Below are positions 1 through 6,553 of a stretch of DNA of 9,472 nucleotides, one piece after another; the first letter of the stretch is position 1, and each line of letters opens with the position of its first letter. The position numbers and the translations under genes are program-made. The notes below the pieces were generated by a model. That model worked only from the letters and a program-made list of their open reading frames with translations. It was not told the DNA's origin and did not search any database. The DNA lies in contig JAEXAR010000044.1 in assembly GCA_023394415.1 (NCBI GenBank), forward strand, positions 1 to 9,472. Direction: 5' to 3'. Source of the stretch: Bacteroidota bacterium. GTDB taxonomy: Bacteria; Bacteroidota; Bacteroidia; Flavobacteriales; Weeksellaceae.

Positions 1-126
1 TGCGAAACCTGCCTCAAGATGAGACATCTTTTAAGGGTCGTTGGAGATGACGACGTTGATAGGCTACAGGTGTAAAGTTGGTAACAGCATAGCCGAGTAG
101 TACTAATTACCCGTAGATTTATAGCC
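1..126 (+). rRNA. rrl: 23S ribosomal RNA, 3' end (partial)
   Basis: This is the 3' terminal part of large-subunit rRNA. The segment GATAGGCTACAGGTGTAAAG followed by CATAGCCGAGTAGTACTAAT is the conserved end of domain VI as found in Bacteroidota, and the usual short spacer and 5S gene follow. The 5' part of the gene lies outside the window. The exact mature 3' end cannot be fixed without the pairing 5' end, so the boundary at about 126 may be wrong by several bases. Confidence 0.93.
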
Positions 127-263
127 TATTTATGGCACTCGAAAGTGCAAGAAAGGTTTTTTCTTTGTGAACGTTTTTATCGATTATACTTTGTACACTG
201 TAAAAGTACAAAGTACAATGTAGTTTTGCATTGTACATTTTACATCGTACATTAATACAACCT
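127..263 (+). other. 23S-5S internal transcribed spacer
   Basis: This spacer of about 137 nt contains no tRNA. It opens with a small hairpin, GCACT-CGAA-AGTGC (135-148), and an A/T-rich near-palindrome of the CAAGAAA/TTTCTTTG kind (148-167). Both could be part of the processing stalk that releases the 23S 3' end. The second half is occupied by tandem palindromes, listed separately. Confidence 0.7.
188..256. repeat. tandem palindromic GTAC-word repeat in the rRNA spacer
   Basis: Two perfect inverted repeats overlap by two bases. ACTTTGTAC (188-196) pairs with GTACAAAGT (206-214), and GTACAATG (213-220) pairs with CATTGTAC (229-236). They are followed by further GTACATT-type words up to about 256. 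The region is therefore built from variants of one short self-complementary word and should fold as two successive hairpins in the rRNA precursor. Similar GTAC-word strings are, from memory, scattered in Chryseobacterium-type intergenic regions. Whether this copy is a mobile-type repeat or an RNase processing structure is not decidable here. Confidence 0.7.
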
Positions 264-372
<109 letters not shown>

Positions 373-379
373 TTTTTTT

Positions 380-415
380 AAAAGTCTTGCAGATTTTTCT
401 GCAAGACTTTTTTTG
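380..415 (+). terminator. intrinsic terminator of the rRNA operon
   Basis: A perfect 13-bp stem (381-393 with 398-410) has a TTTT loop and is followed by a T-run to about 414. A nine-T run (371-379) lies directly before it, just after 5S, so release could also begin there. This is a very strong rho-independent terminator and marks the end of the rRNA transcript. On the minus strand the hairpin is followed by TTTT then an A-run, so it would at best weakly stop transcripts arriving from the convergent operon. Confidence 0.92.
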
Positions 416-740
416 TTTAATACTTTGGAACAGATGATATCTAATTCATCTAAGTCTGTTACGAATCATAACAACGGGGAGGAAAGAAAAATGAGTAATA
501 GAAATTATTAATTTTAATTTGCTTGTTTATTCTACAAATCTTCTTCGAAATCTTAACCAAAGATTTAACTTTTTATTGTTGAAATATTTATTATTGAATC
601 TTTATAAATATTCCCTCACCTATTTCTAGCCCCGATGGTAACGGCATCCTTTTGTGATGAGCACAGCGAAGAGCAAAAGATATAGTGGACAGCGGGTAGA
701 ATTGTTCTATAAATGTAAAAATGAACTGCTCCTAATTAAT
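416..740. other. gene-free convergent intergenic region
   Basis: This stretch lies between the rRNA terminator and the 3' end of the minus-strand operon. I find no plausible protein gene on either strand and no tRNA. It contains a weak AT-rich hairpin, AAATCTT/AAGATTT (548-566), followed by five Ts on the + strand. A six-codon ORF (491-511) preceded by a perfect GGAGG is also present, and the structured element at 620-702 is listed separately. No canonical terminator for the minus-strand operon is visible. Confidence 0.6.
620..702. repeat. structured intergenic element (probable dispersed repeat)
   Basis: The block has an outer imperfect stem, TCTA-gc-CCCG (625-634) with CGGGTAGA (693-700), and an inner stem, CTTTTG (649-654) with CAAAAG (674-679). 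A small TGTG/CACA hairpin sits at the tip. Its landmark words are GCCCCGAT, CGGCATCCTTTT, AAAAGATATAGTGG and CAGCGGG. From memory, very similar blocks with a variable tip recur in intergenic regions of Chryseobacterium and Flavobacterium relatives. I know of no assigned name or function. It is far more GC-rich than the surrounding sequence and lies about 40 nt beyond the stop codon of the operon's last gene, so it may form the 3' end structure of that mRNA. Confidence 0.55.
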
Positions 741-2414
741 TTAGAATCTGGTTAAAATTCCCCAATGTATTTTTGTATTTCGAAAGTTTAGTGTTTCTCC
801 AACTTGTGACCCGTTTGAGATTTGAAATGACATTAAACCAATGGGCAAAAAGAAATTAAATCCTGTCCCAAAACTGTAAAATCTTGTATTTGTAGAAAGT
901 GACTTGTTATTGACTTGTGCATACTGTACAAATAGGTCAAAGAATGCCTGATTACTTACAAGATATCTGTATTCTGAGCCGCCAAAGACATAAAAATTAC
1001 CCAATATTGAATTTTCGTTGAAGCCACGCAGGGAATTCCAGCCGCCAATCCTAAAAATTTCGTTTTCTGAAAGAATGGTTTGTGTAAGGATTGATGCAGA
1101 TTGTGCTTTAAGATTGAGATAATGATCACCTTTTATATGGAAATTTTTTTCTGCGGTTATAAAATATCTTGTTTGATAATCCTTTTGATTAGCGATTTCA
1201 TATTTTGTATTGATGAGATCGGTTTCTAATCGGAGGATTGTATTATGTTGGAAGAGTTCTATTTCTGTAGGTCTGATGTATTCATACCAAATTCCCACAC
1301 CTTTTCTAGTGAAATCTTTTGCATTGGTATATAACGAAACAAGCACGGAAGCAACTTCTAAGCTGCCTCTTAAACCGATTTTTTGACGAGGAGAAATATG
1401 ATAATATAAACCAGGCAGAATTTTAACATTGGCAAAGGTAGAATCTTGACGATAAACGTTGATATTAGTCTGTAAACCTAAATTTGTTTTGAAGAGATAA
1501 GGAATATCTGTATTTAAATCAAAGTTTTGTCCGCGATTTGGATTGCGTTGCCAGTAAAGGTTTATGGTTTCAAAACCATTGAACATATTCCGAAGATTTA
1601 TGTTTAATGTTCCATTCAGGTTAAACTTTCCTTTCTCATCATTTCCAAACCCTAAAACTCCGTCAAAAGTATTAGATTTTCTTTTTTGCGTGAAAAGATA
1701 AATTTGTGTTGAATCTTTTGTAAAGAGTGTTTGTGGTGTTTTTTCTAGGATGATATAGGGATGATTTTGAAGTTGACTATTGATTGATAAAAGATTTTTT
1801 TGGTTATAATTTTTGCCTTTATATTCCTTTTCTAAATTTTTTATAAATCTGCTTGGTATCTTATCGTATCCTTTGAATACAAAACCGTTGATTACTCTTT
1901 TTTCACTTGGAATTACCAATAGTTTTACGACAGGATCTCCGTTTTGTAAACCTTGATATTGAGTCTTAATACGGTTGAATGAATAACCTTTTTGAGAGTA
2001 CTGCTGATTAATACTTCGTTTAAGAGAGTCCAGATTTTTTGTATAGAATTCTTTTTTTAGTTTTAAATCTGTAACGATACTATCTGAAAGATTTACCAAT
2101 CCTTCATTATAATTTTTGCCTTTATCAAAGTAAATTTCTGTTATACTTCCGTTTTGTTTTACTTCTTTTAGCTTGGTAAAAAAGTAATTGTTTTGTGAAA
2201 GTGAATCCAAAAATTTTACGGATGATATCGAATCCTGCTTTAAATATTGTTTTTGAGTCTGAACGTCGATTAAGATATATTTTTTTTGAGAATAAAACAT
2301 AACCGGAACCAAAAACAGCAAGAAAGCTATTAAAAGTTGTGCACGATTCACTAAAGAACCTTTATTATTTTGAGATTCTAAACTCTTTAAACGGTTCACA
2401 ATGACAGTCTGCAT
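741..2414 (-). CDS. Omp85/BamA-TamA-like outer-membrane barrel protein
   Basis: The protein is an outer-membrane protein of the Omp85 superfamily, probably acting in protein or lipid export or insertion; the substrate is unknown. A hydrophobic export segment (residues 25-43, ending FYSQ) is followed by a periplasmic region to about 245. Residues 170-245 look like one POTRA domain, and a second divergent one before it is possible. From about 250 to 557 amphipathic strands alternate as in a 16-strand barrel. The diagnostic loop-6 motif is present as SLRGF (461-465), followed by the SEYRY strand (480-484). The chain ends in a terminal Phe, as expected of a barrel-insertion signal. At 557 residues it is shorter than BamA, which has five POTRAs. 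The ATG start gives an unusual 24-residue polar leader. An in-frame GTG at 2349-2351 (codon 22), preceded by AAAGG, would give a more ordinary signal peptide. It is the last gene of the operon, 17 nt after the SDR gene. Confidence 0.85.
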   Translation of the reverse strand: MQTVIVNRLKSLESQNNKGSLVNRAQLLIAFLLFLVPVMFYSQKKYILIDVQTQKQYLKQDSISSVKFLDSLSQNNYFFTKLKEVKQNGSITEIYFDKGKNYNEGLVNLSDSIVTDLKLKKEFYTKNLDSLKRSINQQYSQKGYSFNRIKTQYQGLQNGDPVVKLLVIPSEKRVINGFVFKGYDKIPSRFIKNLEKEYKGKNYNQKNLLSINSQLQNHPYIILEKTPQTLFTKDSTQIYLFTQKRKSNTFDGVLGFGNDEKGKFNLNGTLNINLRNMFNGFETINLYWQRNPNRGQNFDLNTDIPYLFKTNLGLQTNINVYRQDSTFANVKILPGLYYHISPRQKIGLRGSLEVASVLVSLYTNAKDFTRKGVGIWYEYIRPTEIELFQHNTILRLETDLINTKYEIANQKDYQTRYFITAEKNFHIKGDHYLNLKAQSASILTQTILSENEIFRIGGWNSLRGFNENSILGNFYVFGGSEYRYLVSNQAFFDLFVQYAQVNNKSLSTNTRFYSFGTGFNFFLPIGLMSFQISNGSQVGETLNFRNTKIHWGILTRF

Positions 2415-2431
2415 AAGAATTAAACAGAGTT

Positions 2432-3226
2432 TTAATCCATTTTATTATATTTTTTCATCAGGTTTTCATAGAAATTTTGCGGAAGAAGCCATTTTAAAGG
2501 AACTCCAATTTTCTGACCAAACTTCCCAAAATAATAATGAGCTTTCCAATTGTTTTTAGATATTAGTTTCTCAATGTAGGATGCGACATCGTTAGGTTCT
2601 GTACCTTCGTTAACATGAGCATTCATTAGTGAATAAACTTTATCAAAAACTTTTTTATAAGGTTCGGAAACCTCACTTTTTACACGGCTATCTGCAATAT
2701 TGGTTTTTATATCACCTAAATGCAGAGCGCAAACATCAATATTCCAGGGAGATACTTCATAGCGAATGGCTTCTGTTACTTTATCCAATGCTGATTTAGA
2801 AGCTGAGTAAAATCCACGAAATGGTAATCCCATTTCTGACCCAATACTAGAAATGTTGATAATTTTTCCGGCTTTTTGCTCTCTCATTTTTGGTAGGACA
2901 GCAGACATCATTTGTACAGATCCTATCAAATTGAGATTAAAAAGCTTCAGAATTTCTTTCTGTGTAGAATCTTCAACAGGACCAACCATTCCCATCCCAG
3001 CATTATTAATCAGAATATCTATTCGATTTTCAGATTTTAAGATTTCAGTGATTGCGTGTTGAACTTGGTCAAGATTGGTAATGTCGGTAGGAATTGTTGT
3101 GAAGTGCGGATTTTCAACATTTTTACGACTTAAGCCAAAAACTTTATGGCCTTTTTTACCAAAATATTCAGCCAAAGCAAAGCCAATTCCGGCTGATGAT
3201 CCTGTTATGATAATTGTTTTACTCAA
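2432..3226 (-). CDS. short-chain dehydrogenase/reductase (SDR), classical type
   Basis: This cytoplasmic NAD(P)-dependent oxidoreductase has an unknown substrate. The Rossmann nucleotide motif TGSSAGIG lies at 8-15, NNAG at 74-77, and Asn99 in NLNLIG. The catalytic Ser127 follows NIS, with YSASK at 140-144 (Tyr140, Lys144). All catalytic tetrad positions are intact. At 264 residues it is normal length, with a C-terminal extension (about 200-264) rich in basic and aromatic residues, as in the 17-beta-HSD-like SDR branch. Arg34 after the second strand (GLSRK) suggests NADP(H) preference; this is inference. The start is TTG (3224-3226): no ATG or GTG precedes the Rossmann motif. The aroA stop TAG lies in the same frame two codons upstream (TAG AAA GAA TTG). 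This leaves a 6-nt gap, so translation probably depends on coupling to aroA. Specific function cannot be assigned. Confidence 0.9.
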   Translation of the reverse strand: MSKTIIITGSSAGIGFALAEYFGKKGHKVFGLSRKNVENPHFTTIPTDITNLDQVQHAITEILKSENRIDILINNAGMGMVGPVEDSTQKEILKLFNLNLIGSVQMMSAVLPKMREQKAGKIINISSIGSEMGLPFRGFYSASKSALDKVTEAIRYEVSPWNIDVCALHLGDIKTNIADSRVKSEVSEPYKKVFDKVYSLMNAHVNEGTEPNDVASYIEKLISKNNWKAHYYFGKFGQKIGVPLKWLLPQNFYENLMKKYNKMD

Positions 3227-3232
3227 TTCTTT

Positions 3233-4462
3233 CTAATTTGTTGGTTCAGTAATCTTATTGAAATCTTCCCAAAATTTAGGATATGATTTCTCAACCACGC
3301 TTTCATCTTCAATTTCCAGATTTTGTAACAGAGCGAAAGGCGCAAAACTCATCGCCATTCTATGATCGTGGTAAGTTTTTATTAAAATATTTTCCTCAGG
3401 CTCAAAGAAGTTTATAGATATAATAGAATTATCGGTGATTTCAGCCTCACAACCCAATTTTTTTAATTCATTTTTTAAAGCTAGAAGGCGGTCGGTTTCT
3501 TTCACTTTTAAGGTAGCAAGTCCGGTTAATTCAAACGGAATTTTAAGAGCGGTTGCCGTTACACAAACGGTTTGTGCAATATCCGGACAGTCGTTCATAT
3601 CCAGTTTTATGATCTCAGGATATGTAAACGGTTCAGGAAAAAGGCTTATGGCGTGTTCCTGAATATCTGTAATAGTATTCACACCAAAAGAATTCCAATA
3701 TATTTCTTTTAGTGCAGAATCTCCCTGATAAGAATGGTTGTTAAAACTTTTTAGACTGATATTTTTACGGGAAATGGCCGCTAAAGAATAAAAATATGAG
3801 GCAGAAGACCAATCGCTTTCAACGACGTAATGAAATATATTCGATCTTAATTTATCAAGCACTAAATTTTTAATTGAAATTTTATTGTTTGAGAAATATG
3901 CTTCAATACCAATGTTTTTCAGAATCTTCAGAGTCATTTCTATATACGGTTTTGAAGTAATTTCCCCTATAAGCTCAATGTTTAAACCATTTTGCAATTT
4001 TGCTCCAACCAGCATCAATGAGGTGATAAATTGGCTTGAGACATTCGCCGCAATCTTTACATTGCTTTTCACAAGACTTTTTCCGTTAATTCTTAAAGGT
4101 GGAAAGCCTTCATTTTCTAAATAATCGATTTCAGCACCCAAATCTCTTAGCGCCTCAACTAAATATTTTATTGGTCGTTGTTTCATCCTTTCAGAACCGG
4201 TTAAAATAACAGTTTTTCCGGGCTGTATTGCAAAATAGGACGTAAGGAAACGCATCGCAGTTCCTGCGTGATGAATGTCTATAACCTCTAAATCACTTAC
4301 CAAAGCCTTTTGCAGGAGTTCTGTATCCTGAGAGTCAGAAAGGTTATTAATTTTCACATTCTGAAATAAAGCGTGCAGTATGAGTAAACGGTTCGAGATA
4401 CTCTTCGAACCGCAGATTTGTATGGTTTTGTTAGGGAGGTGTATTCTTTTTTCTAAAAGCAT
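3233..4462 (-). CDS. aroA: 3-phosphoshikimate 1-carboxyvinyltransferase (EPSP synthase)
   Basis: This enzyme catalyses the sixth shikimate-pathway step: shikimate-3-phosphate plus PEP gives EPSP and phosphate, in the cytoplasm, leading to chorismate and the aromatic amino acids. Motifs in order are GSKSISNR (18-25, with substrate Lys20 and Arg25), HAGTAMRFLT (65-74), VSSQF (141-145), DCPD (291-294) with the catalytic Asp, LKVKETDRL (318-326, with PEP-binding Arg325) and YHDHRMAM (364-371, with His367 and Arg368). All key catalytic residues are present. At 409 residues it is slightly shorter than the E. coli enzyme (427). His65 replaces the Asn of the E. coli NAGTAMR motif, apparently a lineage variant. 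The start ATG shares its A with the TAA stop of the upstream pyrophosphohydrolase gene (TAATG), the classic arrangement for translational coupling. The SDR gene follows in the same frame after TAG. Confidence 0.97.
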   Translation of the reverse strand: MLLEKRIHLPNKTIQICGSKSISNRLLILHALFQNVKINNLSDSQDTELLQKALVSDLEVIDIHHAGTAMRFLTSYFAIQPGKTVILTGSERMKQRPIKYLVEALRDLGAEIDYLENEGFPPLRINGKSLVKSNVKIAANVSSQFITSLMLVGAKLQNGLNIELIGEITSKPYIEMTLKILKNIGIEAYFSNNKISIKNLVLDKLRSNIFHYVVESDWSSASYFYSLAAISRKNISLKSFNNHSYQGDSALKEIYWNSFGVNTITDIQEHAISLFPEPFTYPEIIKLDMNDCPDIAQTVCVTATALKIPFELTGLATLKVKETDRLLALKNELKKLGCEAEITDNSIISINFFEPEENILIKTYHDHRMAMSFAPFALLQNLEIEDESVVEKSYPKFWEDFNKITEPTN

Positions 4463-4788
4463 TATTTCAACTTCTCATTATTTTGATGGCGGTCTTTATC
4501 ACGCTCGGTTTTTAGTTTCATTTTTTTGTCGAAAGCTTCCTGAAGATTGGTTCCGGTTTGGTTAGCCAAACATAATGTTACAAAAAGTATATCTGCTAAT
4601 TCTTCACCTAAATTTTTAGTTTTATCGCTTTCTTTTTCGCTTTGTTCACCATATCTACGAGCAATAATCCTGGCTACTTCACCTACTTCTTCTGATAAAA
4701 TTGCCATATTTGTTAGCTCATTAAAATAGCGAACGCCAACGGTTTTTATCCATTCATCAACCTGTGTTTGTAGATTTGTGATTTCCAT
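4462..4788 (-). CDS. MazG-like nucleotide pyrophosphohydrolase
   Basis: A small all-alpha NTP pyrophosphohydrolase of the MazG/dUTPase superfamily, expected to hydrolyse a (d)NTP to the monophosphate and pyrophosphate as a house-cleaning enzyme in the cytoplasm. The metal-binding signature is intact: EEVGE (33-37), then after 26 residues ExxD at 63-66 within GEELADILF. At 108 residues it is a single-domain form, not the duplicated MazG of E. coli. The C-terminal 20 residues are highly charged. Its ATG follows directly on the TAA of the 58-residue membrane protein gene (no gap), and its own TAA overlaps the aroA ATG by one base, so it is embedded in a coupled operon. The exact nucleotide preferred cannot be read from sequence. 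Confidence 0.92.
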   Translation of the reverse strand: MEITNLQTQVDEWIKTVGVRYFNELTNMAILSEEVGEVARIIARRYGEQSEKESDKTKNLGEELADILFVTLCLANQTGTNLQEAFDKKMKLKTERDKDRHQNNEKLK

Positions 4789-4965
4789 TTATGACAGTTT
4801 TTTATTGATTTCGTTTAAAGTTTTTTCAATCACATTTAGTCGGTTTTCCAATGCTGTTTTATTTTGACTTGAATTTTTTATTTGGGTTCTTATAATTAAC
4901 CAAATCAATGTGACAATTAAAAAAGGCCATAGGATTATTAATATTTCTGACATTCCAATTCCCAT
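4789..4965 (-). CDS. small membrane protein with C-terminal coiled coil (58 aa)
   Basis: I do not recognise a family. The ORF starts ATGGGAATTGGAATG and encodes 58 residues. A hydrophobic segment at about 7-26 (EILIILWPFLIVTLIWLIIR) is a convincing transmembrane helix. A short basic linker follows, then a three-heptad amphipathic helix with hydrophobic residues at L39, L43, I46, L50, I53 and L57, the exact 4-3-4-3-4 spacing of a coiled coil. The positive residues after the membrane helix (R26, K30) suggest a cytoplasmic C-terminus. The gene fills the gap between the lipoprotein gene (18 nt upstream) and the pyrophosphohydrolase, whose ATG directly follows its TAA. That placement, in the same direction, makes it a real gene in the operon. 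A start at the second Met (residue 5) is possible. It could be a small scaffold or membrane anchor; this is inference only. Confidence 0.8.
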   Translation of the reverse strand: MGIGMSEILIILWPFLIVTLIWLIIRTQIKNSSQNKTALENRLNVIEKTLNEINKKLS

Positions 4966-4983
4966 AATTTTATTTTTTAAAAT

Positions 4984-6375
4984 TTATTGATAGGCTCCAA
5001 TCGTAGGATTTAAGGTTCTCGAAACTTTCATAATATCTAAAGGAAGGCTTTGCGCGGCAGATAATTTTCCTTTGGCTTTTGCAGGAGAATCGTTTGCAAC
5101 ACGAAGATTGGTTTTTGCTAAATAGTAATTCAAAAATTTTGGATCCTGATTTTTAATGGAATTCACAATCATGGCGTTGCCGTCAAAATTAAAACCTGCA
5201 TTATTTCCGTATTTCAAAAGAGATGAATCAAACAAATAATTAAAAGTTTGTCCAGAAGTTGGTTTAAAAACGATAGCATTATCACGACTGGTGTATAGGA
5301 TAGAATTTTTGATGTTTAAAGCTAAAGCCCCATTTTCTGTTGTGCCTGATGAATTTTTCCACTCGTTAGTGGCATAAAGTGCAAAACCTGGCATGGATGT
5401 ATTTAAATTCCAATAATTCGCTAGAGTACAATGTGTAAGATCGATGGTTCCACCCTTGAAAATTCCTAAATCAGCTTGCCCACAATTGTACATCACGGTA
5501 TTTTTAGCATTTACAGTTGAATTCACAGCGTAAATTCCGTAATTCTGAAAGGTATGAATAAATGTGTTGCTGATATTAGCAGTGCTTTTCGTCATTTCAA
5601 TTCCTGATGTTCCCCCAAATATTTTTGCATAATTGATGTTTGCAAGTGAGCCTTCTTCCATCTTGATGCTGTTCCAATTTACAGGTATGGTATCGTAGCG
5701 TGTATCATTGCGATCACCACGGAAAATGACTTCTTGGTTTAAGTCTCCGGTTACATTTAAAACAGAATTTTTAGACATTGTGAGTCCACTGTTTTTGGTA
5801 AAATAGATTTTAGTTCCTTTTTCGATATTCAATGTTTTGCCTTCAGCCAAAGTCAGTTCACCATAGATTATTTTGGCTTTATTGCTTGTCCATGTCGTAT
5901 TTTGAGCAATGATATTGGGGTTTGTAGCTGTTTTAATATAAAATTCTGCATCCTGCACCACAGAAAGTAGTGTAACATGTTGGTTGGTGCTAAAGTTGAT
6001 GCGATCTTCAGCAATGGCTTCTTTTGCATAAGCGATAGGCGCAATTTCTACAAAAATAAAAAGGCTGTCTTTTTTGCGCAAAGCAACATCGGAAAACTCA
6101 ACACCAGATTTGCCGTCAAGGTTTAATTTATAGGGAGAATTGATGCCACCTTGCAAAGAGATTTTTGGGATTTTAATATCTCGGTTTTCTTTGTTGTAAA
6201 CTTTTACAGCATAAGTTTCTGAACGCACTTGGTTATAAACGGTATCTAGAACCAAAGTGTCCTGAGAGAATTTGAGTTGTTGAGTCGGCGCTTCAAAAGT
6301 TATTTCGTCGCGGTTGCAACTAATGATGGCAAGCAATAACACGACAGCAGAAGCAAGAATTATTTTTAGTTTCAT
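4984..6375 (-). CDS. surface/periplasmic lipoprotein with right-handed beta-helix
   Basis: This is an exported lipoprotein of unknown role. I place the start at the internal ATG (6373-6375), because from there a textbook lipoprotein signal begins: MKLK, a hydrophobic core, then LAIISC with the lipidated Cys at residue 20. The frame stays open to an ATG at 6430-6432, which would add 19 residues (MNNNILREFW...) and bury the signal. After the Cys comes a beta-rich domain (about 30-150). A long run of short repeated strands follows (about 170-410, with words such as NxTI, ANISN and NAKNTVMYN) typical of a right-handed parallel beta-helix of the pectin-lyase fold. The C-terminal tail has SPAKAKG, then LPLDI and PTIGAYQ, resembling the C-terminal module of choice-of-anchor-Q proteins. 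No catalytic residues could be identified, so binding or structural function is as likely as polysaccharide cleavage. It is the first gene of the six-gene operon. Confidence 0.85.
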   Translation of the reverse strand: MKLKIILASAVVLLLAIISCNRDEITFEAPTQQLKFSQDTLVLDTVYNQVRSETYAVKVYNKENRDIKIPKISLQGGINSPYKLNLDGKSGVEFSDVALRKKDSLFIFVEIAPIAYAKEAIAEDRINFSTNQHVTLLSVVQDAEFYIKTATNPNIIAQNTTWTSNKAKIIYGELTLAEGKTLNIEKGTKIYFTKNSGLTMSKNSVLNVTGDLNQEVIFRGDRNDTRYDTIPVNWNSIKMEEGSLANINYAKIFGGTSGIEMTKSTANISNTFIHTFQNYGIYAVNSTVNAKNTVMYNCGQADLGIFKGGTIDLTHCTLANYWNLNTSMPGFALYATNEWKNSSGTTENGALALNIKNSILYTSRDNAIVFKPTSGQTFNYLFDSSLLKYGNNAGFNFDGNAMIVNSIKNQDPKFLNYYLAKTNLRVANDSPAKAKGKLSAAQSLPLDIMKVSRTLNPTIGAYQ

Positions 6376-6447
6376 CAATGGCAGATTATGTTTCAAATTT
6401 AACCAAAATTCCCTTAAAATATTGTTGTTCATTTTCTTTAAAATAAG

Positions 6448-6478
6448 TTTGTGGAATTAAAAAATATTCTTAATTTTG
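6448..6478 (+). promoter_or_regulatory. promoter of rpmE2 (flavobacterial type)
   Basis: A TTTG -33 element (6448-6451) lies 19 nt before TAATTTTG (6471-6478), a perfect match to the Bacteroidota -7 consensus TAnnTTTG. Transcription should begin near 6484, giving an AT-rich leader of about 70 nt. That leader holds a small palindrome, CTAAAATTTAG (6482-6492), close to the inferred start. Leader autoregulation by ribosomal protein is conceivable but not demonstrated by any structure I can see. Confidence 0.6.
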
Positions 6479-6553
6479 CAGTCTAAAATTTAGCAGAGGA
6501 ATATCCATTACTATTTCTGAAGCAAAACTTTAATTTTTTTAAAATTTTAAATT

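Noticed and set aside
187..193. TACTTTG in the rRNA spacer (and again at 421-427) as promoter -7 elements
   Set aside because: The spacing within the box is one base short of TAnnTTTG, and both sites lie within or just beyond a transcription unit with no gene to serve.
188..256. CRISPR-like reading of the regularly spaced GTAC words
   Set aside because: Units are under 10 nt, irregular and self-complementary, without unique spacers of constant length or any cas gene.
548..574. AAATCTT/AAGATTT hairpin followed by five Ts as a possible terminator
   Set aside because: Only seven AT-rich pairs with a gap before the T-run, and no + strand gene upstream needs it because the rRNA terminator is already complete.
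2853..4729. Several + strand open frames of 60-79 codons opposite the SDR, aroA and mazG genes
   Set aside because: They lie antisense to genes with intact family motifs, have no recognisable domains or start context, and are explained as shadow frames.
4984..6375. Beta-helix lipoprotein as a polysaccharide lyase
   Set aside because: The fold is compatible, but I cannot identify lyase catalytic residues, and such beta-helix lipoproteins are often non-enzymatic.
6394..6401. TAAATTTG on the minus strand as a -7 box just upstream of the preferred lipoprotein start
   Set aside because: It matches TAnnTTTG and would favour the internal ATG, but no TTG -33 element lies 17-23 nt upstream, and such matches are frequent in AT-rich sequence.
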